Shown here: positions 42,538 through 54,384 of the stretch, in pieces
Position numbering within the stretch: position 1 is the first letter of the stretch
Layout: the number at the start of each line of letters is the position of its first letter
DNA from: Prostheceraeus crozeri
Taxonomy: Eukaryota; Platyhelminthes; Polycladida; Euryleptidae
Assembly: GCA_907163375.1 (NCBI GenBank)
Contig: CAJQUW010011588.1
Span: 124,001 to 188,000 of the forward strand
Length of the DNA: 64,000 nucleotides
Direction: 5' to 3'
Notes under the pieces: model-generated
What the model was told of the DNA's origin: nothing
Database searches by the model: none
Seen by the model: the letters and a program-made list of their open reading frames with translations, nothing else
Made by a program: the position numbers and the translations under genes

Positions 42538-45315
42538 TATTCCAAATTCTCCGTTTGATTTCAGCATCTTGTGAATCCTTTGATGATTTGTTATAGTCTT
42601 AACTAAGATACACCGTTTGTTGAAATCATAAAATAATTCATATGGTCAATCTGCTCGAAATGTCAAAATTTAATATTAGAAGTACTAACTATCATTTCCT
42701 AGTATCAGTTACTATAGAAAAACAATCAGATATTTTCTTTACAGCACACATGCATCTTTAGGGGACTTAACATAAAGGCTTCCTCCCTGCCAAATCAGCT
42801 GCCCAGCATACCTCAAATGGCTTCAATTAGTTCCTTCATTTTTTCGTTCCATATCATTCTACAGGTGCGGCATTTAATTTTCAATACTCTTCTGTAACAC
42901 CACATATGTGAAGCATTTTTTAAGCATATTTGTTTCGCATAAGTTCAACTTTCGATTCAACAGGACAATGCCGATTTTGTGAGGCTAATTAACATTTCAA
43001 TTTGCGGCAAGCAATGAACATTCACATCAAATGTGCTACCCAAATAATCATATTCTTGAGATCGTTTAGTCTGAACTTTTGTTTATCATTACCTGAGTTG
43101 AATTGCATAACTTTTCTTTATCTCCAACCACTATTTTGGTCTTCTTTGCATTCAGTCTCATTTCATGCTCCTTACATTTTTTATGTCTGACATCACACTT
43201 TGAAGACTAAACTGCGATGTTGTCATCACTGCTGTATAGCATTTTATTGCTTTGATTTGTTCACCATTGATTGCAACGCTTTCCTCTTCACTTTATGCCT
43301 TCATTATACATGTAAAGTCACTTAATTGCCGTAAGGCTTGTTGTGCAACTGATGTCAGGAGAGAAACATAATTTTGTTCATTTTTACGGTTCCTGTTCAA
43401 ACAGTTCAAGTGCTTTTGGGCAGCATATCCTCTAGTAGTCAGAGACTGCAAAGCACATTTTCATGAAGAACTTTGATGAAGTCCTTATCAACGGAAGCTG
43501 CGGCGTGTAGGCAGACAAGATCTATGAATCTTTCGTGTTCATACATGAACGCATTTTAAGTCACTCTTCTTCATTCAAGGCTTGAGGTGGAGCTCTTGCT
43601 GAATTAGAGCGAGACAGCCAGTTAGAACTCAAAATGGAGAAATTCCCAGACAAATGAGCGAGGAAAAGAGTAGGTAGAGCATATAGCAATTTAAACAAGT
43701 CTCCCATGATGACCAAAGTCCAGATAAAATTGATTAGATAAATTCTCAGACGTTTTAGCGGAAAAACGTCCATCTGTTTTCAGATCGATCAAAATCTATC
43801 ACTCAGAATGCAGATAAAATGAATTCCCCAAAGAAATGAAAATGAGGAGAAACGAAAAAAGTGAGGAGAACAATGTCCCCTAGCCCCTTTCCGTTGAGCA
43901 GCCACTGAACTCGAACATTCATCCTCACTTTGCATCAATGAATAGAGAAAAATATGAAAATTTTTGATAAATAGAAAACTAGGAGAAGTCTTGTGGGAAG
44001 GGGATCTAAACCGAAAAAATAGAAATTCGGCATAGAATTCGATATGAAATTTGGAATTGAATGGAAAATAGAACTTGGCTATACCCTCAGCTCAAACCCA
44101 AACAACAATCTTCATAATTTTGTCTTACAGGTGGCAAATGACATCTACAAGAACCTCTGATTTTGGTTTATGAACAAAGTATAAGATTTTATCAGCATGC
44201 TTAAAATAGCACCGGGAGCTTCTCCAGATGGAGATAGAGGAGTCTGTTGGAATTCTAGACTAAGTACAAATCATGCCTGGTTTTGCGTAATTGATCACTT
44301 TTGACCATATATAAAGTAACTTTCGCAAATAAATGTCATGAAACAACCGAAACAACGTGGAAAATTTTCAGAATATCTATTAAGCGTTAAAGAAAATAAA
44401 ATAGCGTGTTGAAAGAAGTTGCAATTTTATATCACAATATTATCATTATCACATCTACATACATCGGTTTGGACACATTGGTTGCAAATGGTCACAGCAA
44501 ATTTTCAAAGGGAAATTTGTGCTTCAAGTTAGAAAGTGTGAACAGAATTGGGATTTGGAAACCAATTTGGGAACTATGTTGAAATCATCATTGAGTAGCA
44601 GTTGATTATTATCAAAGTAATGATATCTGTCTTCTCAAAATGCCAGCATCTTTGGGTGAAGTAAATAGGGCAAGGATATTGAACACCTCTTTGACATGAA
44701 AAATCTGTGATGCCACTCCTGTCGATGTGGTTGATTACATGTATAGAGTAAGTATATTAGCTTCATAGTGAATTTCACTCTAGTATGTGTCGTCTCCCCA
44801 AGAAAAGACAAGCTGCTAAAAATATGCACAGTCCACAGAGACTAAAAAATGTATAAGTCATATATGCTTAAAAATATTTACAAGTTCGAGCTTTCGCGAG
44901 CCACAAATAGCTAAGTATATTCGATAGAGTGCCTAGAGTACAGTGGATTACCTATATCCCTACTCTGCAATTAAGAAAAAAATGAAAATCTGAATGAAAG
45001 AAAATTCACTGATCTCTGCTTTATAGGAAATAAAACTATAGATCAAGTGACATTTCCTTCATCCGTTCTGCGTCGAAGTTGATCAGCATATTTTTTGGCG
45101 GTGAATTTTCATATTCACGGAAGCGACATCTCCAAAGTCGATCGTGCTGCGTGAAGCATATAGAATGTTCATAAAGCACATTGCTCGGCGGCATGCCATC
45201 AGAAATAAACATGAAGAGAAACATGACCAGAAAGATCACAAGCACATCAGAAATATGAATAGTTTATCTGAAGCATTAGTATAATTTTGTTCAAATTTGA
45301 CATCACGTGTTTGCC
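42538..45315. other. No gene recognised
   Basis: AT-rich, only short frames without recognisable domains. Confidence 0.35.
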
Positions 45316-45486
45316 ATGAAGTATGAATTTGATTTCTGTCTAGATAACACGAATGAGAAGAAAAAGTTTTTGTCTAGCAATTATTTGGAATTCGATGTGA
45401 ATATGTTGTCCTCCGATTCATCATTTCCAAGCTCGCCGGAGAATGGTTCAAGGCTCAGCTTCGGCTTTTCACATAACGAGTTTTGA
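45316..45486 (+). CDS. Small 56-residue frame, unknown
   Basis: MKYEFDFCLDNTNEKKKF, then LSSNYLEFDVNMLSSDSSFP and a Ser/Phe-rich end. The start is in a good context (GCCATGA). The composition is protein-like, but there is no recognisable domain or clear signals. It ends about 140 bp before the hAT element. Confidence 0.25.
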   Translation: MKYEFDFCLDNTNEKKKFLSSNYLEFDVNMLSSDSSFPSSPENGSRLSFGFSHNEF

Positions 45487-46294
45487 CGGTAGCGTTTTGT
45501 TTTGAGATTTTTAACTGAAGAAGACACCACTAATACGAACTAAAGGATGATGCCTCCAGAGTAATTATTCGGTAAACGTAATCCGATTATTATTGTCCGG
45601 TTCGAAGGCTTTTGACATAGTAAATCCCAGTGGCGGCGCCAGCGAGTGAGTAGAACGGTTACAAATGGGTTACATCACTTATATTGCTGGTTACATAAAT
45701 GATCTGAATTGTTTTACGGATGCTACTTATTTTTATGAAATTATACTCATAGATATGTACAAGGCTTGGACATGAAAACTTTCTGTGCTCCACTGAACTA
45801 TAAAGTCATGTACGCACATATAGACCCAACATGCAAGTCAAAGCTGGAAACGCATGCACTTATATTGGCCTACATAGTCATGGGATTAAATCTTCATGCA
45901 AGCAATAGAAGCCAAAACATTCTTCATTCTTCTAAGCATGTATAAGCCTACATGCATGTGTCAGATATGCTCATTATACAATGCAACGCACCCCTACATG
46001 TTTGATGGCCATAAATAATCACACGTATCTTTGTGACGTGTTGATTGTTGCTGAAAATTGTACATGAAGATAAATAACAAGACAATTGAGATACAAACTA
46101 ATGCAATTATAATGTCAAACGAACATTAAACGACTACTTGGGAACTTTCCCACAAATCTATTGATGACATGCTCCAAAATGACATTCATAGCTCGCTTGC
46201 GATGAACACTAATGATAGCTAAATTTGTCAACCGGCTGTCTTGAATGCTCGTTTTTAATTATTTTTAACTTACTGAATGTGCGTTCAACACAAG

Positions 46295-49200
46295 CAGACC
46301 CTTTCAAAATACTATTGCAATAATATTGCAACCAATAATAAGCGCAATAAATATATTGCAATACCGTTTCCCCTCCAATAAATATATTGCAATATTTCAA
46401 TATATTGCACATGTGTGTTAAAAATGGTGTTTTCTGAAACCTCTTGGCTTTTCTGAAAAATGGTACGGTACCAATATTAACTACCTTTACCTGCATGTAA
46501 ACTATACTACAGAAAGATAGAAAAAATGGTATTCGCGACAGCGAACTTCGGCTTTCATGTCGAAGCTTCATCACGAAATGTAGCGGTAAGATTAGGCTTT
46601 ACCATGACTTAACAGCTGGCTGGTGAACGTTTGGATATATCTGTCTATTTTTATCTGCACCATGTACATGAACATGTATTCTATTTTAACTTCAGAGTTT
46701 ACGCAAGCATAACTGTAATCTCTAGCTATCTTATAGGCCTTAGTAGGCCTAAATCCGTCCAGTCTACTTGCACTTGTATAGGCCGATTTGGGCAACATGC
46801 ACTATGGTTGCCTTAATACTTACATGTATAGACTGTTATCAACATTTAGCTATGTGATATGTCCTATTTCTGACAGCCCCTCTATTTCGAAGCAGCATCG
46901 AAAATGTCATTATAATTGGTAAAACGCTTCTCTGTTCTACATTAGCACTAGCACATACCAACTGTAATTATAAACTCTTATAAAAAATGCTAAGAAATAA
47001 AGGAGCTGCAAAATAATTAATTACAAATTCAAATCGATCATTTCAGGTTCTCCATAAATCTTTCATACCTAGCGGAAAGTATACAGGTACCATGTTGATT
47101 CGGTAACAAAATTGAATAACTAAACTCTTCACAATCACAACAAAATGTTTTGTACAGTCTGAATATCCCAGAAATCTCGATTGAAATTGAGGAACAACTG
47201 ACATTCCAAATTGACAGGCAGAGTTCCTTGACGTCGATCTAAATAAGAGAAACCAGCATGGCTGAAAAATCGTTCTGCAATATTACTAGTAGGCAAAATG
47301 AAAGAGCAGTCTACGTAGGGGTCTTTCACTTCCTCTACGGCACTTAACTTTCTTTTCTTCAGTATTTCGCTTGCGAAATTACTCGATGTTCCAACAGTAC
47401 CTGAAATTTGCACAACTTCCTTTTCGTCAGAAGATCCTCTTTTCAAAGGGGCCACTGCGTTGATCTCTGGCTGGGACAAACTGTCGAATTGTCGGTTTTG
47501 AATTTTTACGATAGCAGATTCAAATAGTGGCGAATGTACTACTCCAGCATTCGCTGATAAGTGTTTTTCCATGGAAGGATATCGGAGTATCAGTTCGTCG
47601 AAAAGCAATCTGACATCAGCCAGAGTTCTCTCGTTTTCCTGAAGAGATTTCACGACAGAGTCTAAGTTTTGTAGGTGGAGTAGAAGATCTTCAAGGTTTT
47701 GGTTTTCACTTGGTGACAAAAGATACTCATGTAGTCTTTCTTTTGACAAGAGTAAATTAATGTTCTTGTAATTCGAAGTACCGTTTCACTTGTTGATAGA
47801 GGCTTGACCATCTTGTCACCACACGCAGTTTCGGCCGAAGATTTGTCAGTTCTCGTAGTTTACCGGCGATTTTTAACGTAGATAACTTCACCATAAGATG
47901 TTGTAACTTCTCTAGCAAAGGAACGTGATTAGCAAGATAATGTCCCACAGCTAAGTTGAACCTGTGAGATGCGCATCCGACCAAAGGAACTTTGAATAAA
48001 TCAGCAACGGATTTATTTGTCGAACAGTTATCTCCTATGATGGCGATTATGTTCAACGTCGATTTCTGAAAGACTTCCTCAACCACCCAAATGATAAACT
48101 CCTGGTGGTTTTTTGCGGAGAAGTTGCTCTCGTCGAGTAAAGGCGAAAATGCTAGTAAAGCGCACTGACTCTTTCCATTTTTGTCATAGGCATGCAAATA
48201 CACCCAAGTAATGGGTCGTTCCAGAGGACCAACCGTCGAACATCAAAGCAAACTTATCTGGCAACTCGTCTCTGATTTTCACTTCAACTACTTTTGTCAG
48301 ATCAGTCATGTACTTCATCAGGGTGTTCCGCGAAATACTAGGCAGCGCCGAGTACTTTCTATTCATCTCGTGTTCAACAAAATTGAATGGTTTCAACCCC
48401 GTTGTTACCCACTCGATCCATGAGAAGGCCGTTTTGGCTTTGTCCGATGGCGATGAACACACTGAAGGCATTAAGTCAGTAAGAAGTCGCTGTGAAGATT
48501 TAGTATTTGTAAGCGTCTCATATTCATGACGATGCTGTGCCTTAATATGACCGAGAAGGTTCATCCAACCAGTATTTGCTTTCTGCTTCCTTATATTTCC
48601 ACAAGCACATTTGTATTGATCGTTGGTATTATCAACAAGTTTGTAAAAATGGAGAGCTATCTGTTTGGAAGAAAGGATCACATTTGAACTTAACGCCATG
48701 ATAACAGTCAGTCGACGAGCCAACGCGAACAACGAGCATATGAGTCTGCTGCATGCAATAGATTGAACTGAGTCTGACTTAAGTGTCGAACTGGAGGAAT
48801 AATATCCGGTCACCCGGTGTCATGACGACAATGCGATGTAGATTGTAGTTCCCTAATGGTGCTAATGGTTTTTCCACTGTGTCAAACGTCAAACCTAATA
48901 CGATAAAGTTGACGACAGTGACGAGCACTTTGAGGAAATGACCTTGCATTGTATCCCCGTCGAGGAGTAACAGAGGCCACAGAGGCAGTAGGTTGTTTAT
49001 GAAAGCGTCTGACTGATTCACTGTGATGTCATATCAGGTGATGTCTGTATGAATAAAACGTCAGGCAAAATCATTCGTCTCAGCTGCGTGCATTATAAGC
49101 GCACGCGTTTTGAGGTAGAAAAATTTTATGTGTCCCAAAATAAATTTACTAAGTCTATTGTCTTTCGTCCAACTGAAACACAGACTTTTATTCAACAAAA

Positions 49201-49322
49201 TTGATGATGATGCGCTGAAACTTTGAAACAATACTATTGCAATATATTGCAAATTTACAATATATATGGCAATACTAGAATTGCAATATATTGCAATAGC
49301 AATAGTATTTTGAAAGGGTCTG
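46295..49322 (-). mobile_element. hAT transposon (inner), nested in the outer one
   Basis: 3,028 bp with inverted ends starting CAGACCCTTTCAAAATACTA and an exact 8-bp duplication AACACAAG at 46287-46294 and 49323-49330. Just inside both ends are dense TATTGCAATA words, likely transposase-binding repeats. Confidence 0.95.
47135..48813 (-). pseudogene. hAT transposase with BED-type zinc finger, two frame breaks
   Basis: Three consecutive segments: 48184-48813 has a BED-like finger (YKCACG with HIKAQH) and DKFALMFDGWSSGTTHYLGV with the first catalytic Asp. 47757-48203 has IIAIIGDNCSTNKSVADLF with the second Asp and GCASHRFNLAVGHYL. 47135-47749 has the dimerisation domain (FILPTSNIAERFFSHAG with the catalytic Glu). 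The order and length are normal for the family. Frame changes near 48190-48200 and near 47750 separate the segments, so it is a lightly decayed gene. Confidence 0.88.
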
Positions 49323-51157
49323 AACACAAGCCGTACCAAATGGAAGAGTAAATGAAATAATTAATGCTGTCTTGAGTTCATGGAATGCCATGGATAGAGG
49401 ATTCAAAAATTCAAGAAGTTCTAGGATATTGTTCAATCTCACCTCGTTTCTGTCGACCATTCGCTTACCGTGTCTCATTTCAATGGAAAGTCCCTCCATG
49501 TCAATTTCGTAGTGCTCATCAAATGGGCGAATTTCATCAACATTCAAAAAGTTATTCGAACGAGGATCCAGTACTGACAGCGATCTCATGATGTCCATAT
49601 TTGAGCTATTAAATCGTTCATTGAATTCACAACTCAATTAGGAAATAGGGAATTTAGGAATAGGGAATAGTATCAGTCTTTTCATGTCGTCCGATGTGTT
49701 AGGATTTTCCTTTGAGCCAACGGTTGAATACACCACGAAGTCTTGAAATCTGTCTGTGAGGCTTGACTGTCTTCTGGATTAATGGCAACGAGGAACATCG
49801 CTTCCTTCAACCATTTCAAATGACTTTTGATAGTAATCACTAGCTTTGGCATCATTTCGATAAGATGCAATCTCTTCCACAATAGCTTCAATGGAATTTG
49901 ACGCCTTCGCGAAATCGATTTTGGGATCCTGTAGAACGTCAGAGGCCTTTTTTGTTTCAGAGAGTAAGTCGTACATTACCAAAATGATGTAGAGAAATGC
50001 TTGATTAATTTCGGAAAGGATACTTTTCGCAGAACCAGCTCGCTCCCTGTTTTCGTCATTCAACATGATCGAACGCAAAAAATCGACAAATTCATCGAAT
50101 CTTAACAGCAGCGACGGCTCTCACTTGGGCAGACCAGCGAGTATCTGATAGACGTTTGAATTCGATAGATTTGAGACCCATCTTTTTTTGGAAATCAACC
50201 CACCTTCTGTGAACATTGGATCCGCTAAGGAAGTTGTAAGCGGATTGAAGTGTGACAAAAAAATCAACAACTGGCATCACACCCTTGACTGAGTCAACAA
50301 TAACAAGATTCAATTTGTGATTAGCACAATGAAAATACAAAGCTTTGCTAGCCACCTCACGAATTCGCTGATGAACTCCACTAAGATGCCCGCTCATGAC
50401 GAGAGCACCATCGCAGCCTTGACCAACTAATGTATGCAAATCAATCCCCAAATTGAACAGTTCTTGCAGAATATACTCGTCAGGCTCTCTGCATCCAATT
50501 GTTCAGTCATCGTGAATCCTACAAATTCTTCATGAATTTCACATTCGTAAACATACCTGATAACTATCGATAGTTGTTCTTCTTTAGACAGATCCTTTGT
50601 CTCATCCACTAAAACTGCGCAATATTTGGATTCTTGTATTTCAGATTTTACTTCTTCAAGAATAATTTCTGCCATAATTTCAATGATAACGTTCTGTATG
50701 GTATAATGTGTATACTTAGCATTCCGGGGTCCTGTGGTTAGCCGGTCGTAAATAACTTGTCAATATGGCTTTAAAAAATATAGAATTTCAAGAAAATTTC
50801 CGTGGTTACTTGTGTCATTGGCTTCGCGGTGGCCACGCTGTGCTATATTTTGAACAGCCGTCAGTCTTAAGACATCAGAAATAATTTTCATATGCTCACG
50901 GTTACGCTGCACAGCCTCTCGGTGACTGTCGTCGAGGGAATCAACGATGGTAGCTCCTGATTTCTTTGATTTAGAATAGTTGGCGTGCTTCTCAACACTG
51001 AGAATGTGGTCATCGGCGATTTTGTGAGCAAATAGACGATTGACCGCAGGATCATCAGTTTTTACGCTGCACTTAGTCCATGTGTCGAATCCTTCATCAA
51101 CAAAAGCGCATTTTCCACTTGTTTTGAAATGCCGGCATACGAAGCAATAAGCTTTTC

Positions 51158-51177
51158 CCTCTCTCTCTCTCTCTCTC
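51158..51177. repeat. CT microsatellite
   Basis: (CT)10 inside the outer hAT transposase; on the coding strand it reads as alternating Arg and Glu. Confidence 0.9.
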
Positions 51178-51887
51178 GGAATATTCTAACCACGAATACT
51201 TTTCATTATCCAACCAATCTTAGACAAATCGTCGGTTATATTTGTTGGGAATCAATTTCATTGGACCACTAGCTAATGGCTTTCTATAGGGACCATCATC
51301 TGGTGATTGGGATATATCCTTCGGTTCTGCTGGCGCGGACGGCATGAGTTTCGTGGCGCTTTTGGCTTCTGCTGATAGGGTGAAATGTTCGTCTGATAAA
51401 TGATATAATGGTGTACCAAGAAGATCGTCTTCAGCATCAGTTGGACACGATTCAATAGACATGAATTCTTCAGTCAATAGAGAGTCAAATTTACCATCGA
51501 TGGGGACGTTCGAAGACAAAGTAGCTTTCTGGTGAGAAGTAGACACAACACGCACTTTCATTTGATATATGCGACGTTGGATCAATATCGGAGGAAGGGG
51601 CACACTGGTCAGTCGGTGAAGTAGATTTTCGAAGAGCTACACGTTTACGTCTATCAGCTGTTTCCGTAGAATCACTAGGCGAAGATTCCCTCCGTCTTTT
51701 GGCAGAAAATAGCCATTTATACATATCTGATAATCTGGCAATACTCGTTGATTCTGCAAGTGTCTGTCTCAGTCACAGAATAAAACAATCAGTTCGTGTC
51801 TCTGTATTCCTGCCTCAATAACTCGCAAGGCCAATGAAAGGGCACCCTCAATCGAACAATAAAGTAAATAAATGGTTTTAGCGAATT

Positions 51888-51927
51888 ACCCCCTGAGGAA
51901 GAGCGAACGCTTGAAACGCGTAGGGGT
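51888..51927 (+). ncRNA. Hammerhead ribozyme candidate, minimal helix III
   Basis: All parts of the hammerhead are in order: helix I ACCCC (51888-51892), core CTGAGGA (51893-51899), helix II AGCG-type hairpin (51900-51912), GAA (51913-51915), a minimal helix III ACGCGT (51916-51921), A at the cleavage position (51922) and helix I GGGGT (51923-51927). Such short-helix-III forms are known with Penelope-like retroelements and are reported to work as dimers. It sits inside the outer hAT, between the transposase start and the right end. Confidence 0.6.
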
Positions 51928-53478
51928 TGTACATATCTTTTAATTAACTATTTTAATCTGGTCAATAAATTTCAAGGAGAGACGAAGGCTGTTTTTAGCA
52001 TCAACTGAAGAACAATAAAGTATTCGTCATCGTCACTGATTGTAACGAAATGCGATCCTTCATTCGTGCACACAAACCACAGCGTTGTCAGTTGCTATTG
52101 ATATCAGATCCCTCTGCTCTGCGCCCTGAGTGCACATGTCGATACTGCGTCTCACAAACATTTTATTGATAGAATAAGACTGACATGACTCAGATTCTAT
52201 AAGACGCACAAGATTTTTTAATGTTGATGTAGTCGTCAAGTCAATGAGCTCAAATTCACAGAACGGTTACAAGTACGGTTACAATTCGATTTCTAGCGGT
52301 TACCATCAGTAACCGTATGTAACCCCTTGGCGCCGCCACTGGTAAATCCAAAGATAAGCAGGCATTAACAAAATACATCCTGGGCTATCATAGCAATATT
52401 AAACCATGAAACTGGCAAAAAACAATTCTTTAAAATGACGGCCTCACCCCCGTAAGTGCCTCGACTAAATGTCTTGCAAATAAAATCATATCATAAATCT
52501 TGAGATTAGCATTAGAACACTAAATGTATATCTCGCGCTCCCACTCCTACAAGGCTGGTTCACTTCACACCATATGTGCTCCCAGTACTCTTGCAATCTC
52601 CATTGATGTGTAATTAAGATTGCTAACCATGTATGCTGAAGCATCTTGTCTATCAACTTCAATTTGGAGGATTGTGATTCCGTCGATTTTTGATTCAAAG
52701 TGATTCCGTCGATTTTTGATGAAGATATTTAAAAGAATTGAATCGATGGAGCTGCCTGCACTGATTGGATTTCTCTGCAAACTATTCAAATTCTCAATCG
52801 TCGTAATAGAAATTTAATTCAGATATGACGTATTCAACAATTTTAAATCATGAAATGTTGATTCCGTGGGACGATGGGAAAATTCAACTGATCTGTTTTG
52901 CCATTGTTCTGCTTTTTTCAGGTACTACATAGACTAGACTGCAAAATAGCTGTCGTAGTGTCACTGTGAAAGGGGCTTGACGATTGTCAATTGAAAAAAA
53001 ACTAGAAAAAATTTAAAAAATTCACCATTTTGAAATCGTATATGGATATCATCTATGAGATATCATCGGGAGTTCAATGTTGTTTATGTTTACAGACACT
53101 GGACTCTTTCCGAGTAATATGTTAATTACGACGTACCCGAAGGGTGTAGATCGTACTATTAACATAGATAACTTAGGAGGGGCTGCATTAAATTTCATAA
53201 TGTTTATGTTTCGCTTTTAAGAGAAAGAGACCGGATGAGGAAGACAAAGAATATGCTAGGGATCTGGAGTAGGTGCAGAACCTTTAGGAGTAAAGTTAAA
53301 GAATCTGTTTAATATATCAAAGAGACAAAAAAGTCTTCTTTCATCGAACATTTACGTTAAGGCTGGAGTTGAATTTACGTTTCACGCTTCATTGTTCAAT
53401 TTTCACGAGTCACGGTTGACATAGATATGTCATTTCCATTCACGCGGGTTATCATTTTCTCTCTGGGTTGCATCTGAA

Positions 53479-53613
53479 ATGGACATCTACCCTGATGAAG
53501 CGGTTGCCATTTTTATAGCAATTCGCAAACTAAACAGGAAACGGCGACGGCAGCGCACCATTTGGGTTCGTGAACATTTTCTACTGAGACCAAAGTATGA
53601 AATTTTTTTCTGA
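53479..53613 (+). pseudogene. Possible PIF/Harbinger-like transposase N-terminus
   Basis: 44 codons starting MDIYPDEAVAIFIAIRKLNR; KRRRQRTIWVREHFLLRPK resembles the RRRxWVRPxLxxR stretch near the start of Harbinger-type transposases. A GTATGA donor follows RPK. No catalytic domain was found nearby, so this may be a first exon or a relic. Confidence 0.3.
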
Positions 53614-53875
53614 CATACGAAATTTGAAAGATAATCCAGATTCCGATTTGTCTTCAATATGTGTACTTCGATAAAATGTATGTCGTATGAAAGTTTTGCT
53701 GAACTTTTTTCTCCGGTTCGCCCTCACTTTTCTTCCAAAGGATCAAGTTGGAGAACGCCGGTATCAGGTGAACAGAAATTGGGTTTGACTCTTCGGTGAG
53801 TAAAAAGTTTTATTGCATCTTTATTTTGTATTTTTTTCATTTTATATTCTTATGATATTGTATTTTCATTGCTTT

Positions 53876-54343
53876 TGTAACTGGCCTAGTTCAGCGGTCA
53901 AATGCATTCCATGGGTCACAATGGCTTACCCTCTCGGATGTCCGCGCTCGCTGCTGCTCTCGCGCCTCCTCTTCCTGTTCGGCCTCGTCTGCCCACGACA
54001 ATCTCTTTCGCTGCCGGCTTTCGCCAACTCCAGACGCACAACTGGAGGACTCAGGATGACGGCTCTCGCCGTCTAGACGTAAGAGGCGAAGACCCTCTTC
54101 CGCGTCCGAAGCCGCGTCACTGTTAAACTCGGATTCCACTGTGGATGGAAACGAACACATACAAATAGCTTTGGATGACTTAATATGACTTAATCACGTC
54201 TGGCCAACTTGCGTCCGAACCAGATCAGCACAACCAAAAACTCAGACCGAATAGCACTCACATTTTTAAAATCTGCGCGCAATAAAAGTTCATGAGACAA
54301 TGACACAGTAAAAGACCACCATAAAGCACATAAAACTGTTACA
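53876..54343 (-). repeat. 3' LTR of the gypsy element
   Basis: 468 bp, TGTAAC to GTTACA; differs from the other LTR by about 2% plus a 10-bp tandem duplication. It carries an open frame with RKRLSWADEAE, shared by both LTRs. Confidence 0.93.
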
Positions 54344-54384
54344 TTATCCCCCCTCCATAAAAGCATGACGCTCCCGCGTCATTC

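Larger units (their letters stand above)
46209..51724 (-). pseudogene. hAT transposase, ZMYM1/TTF zinc-finger type, decayed and split
   Basis: Reading from 51724 downward: an N-terminal low-complexity part, a TTF-type zinc finger region (KAYCFVCRHFKTSGKCAF), RNREHMKIISDVLRLTA with NIAQRGHRE, the catalytic block CAVLVDETKDLSKEEQLSI, GQGCDGALVMSGHLSGVHQ, WSAQVRAVAAVK, and the C-terminal dimerisation end. That end is split: FTLPFGTACV lies at 49330 side and ACVERTFSKLKIIKNEH at 46209-46294, with the inner hAT between. Several stops and frame shifts occur, and a CT microsatellite has grown into codons as a Glu-Arg run. Confidence 0.88.
45628..52341 (-). mobile_element. hAT transposon (outer), interrupted by a second hAT
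   Basis: Both ends are CAGTGGCGGCGCCA as inverted repeats, flanked by an exact 8-bp duplication GTAAATCC (45620-45627 and 52342-52349), the hallmark of hAT insertion. GGTTAC words lie just inside each end. Without the nested element it would be about 3.7 kb. It carries a decayed ZMYM1-type transposase. Confidence 0.95.

Noticed and set aside
53490-53530. CTGATGAAG hammerhead-like core
   Set aside because: No GAAA after a helix II and no helix I; it lies within the Harbinger-like frame.
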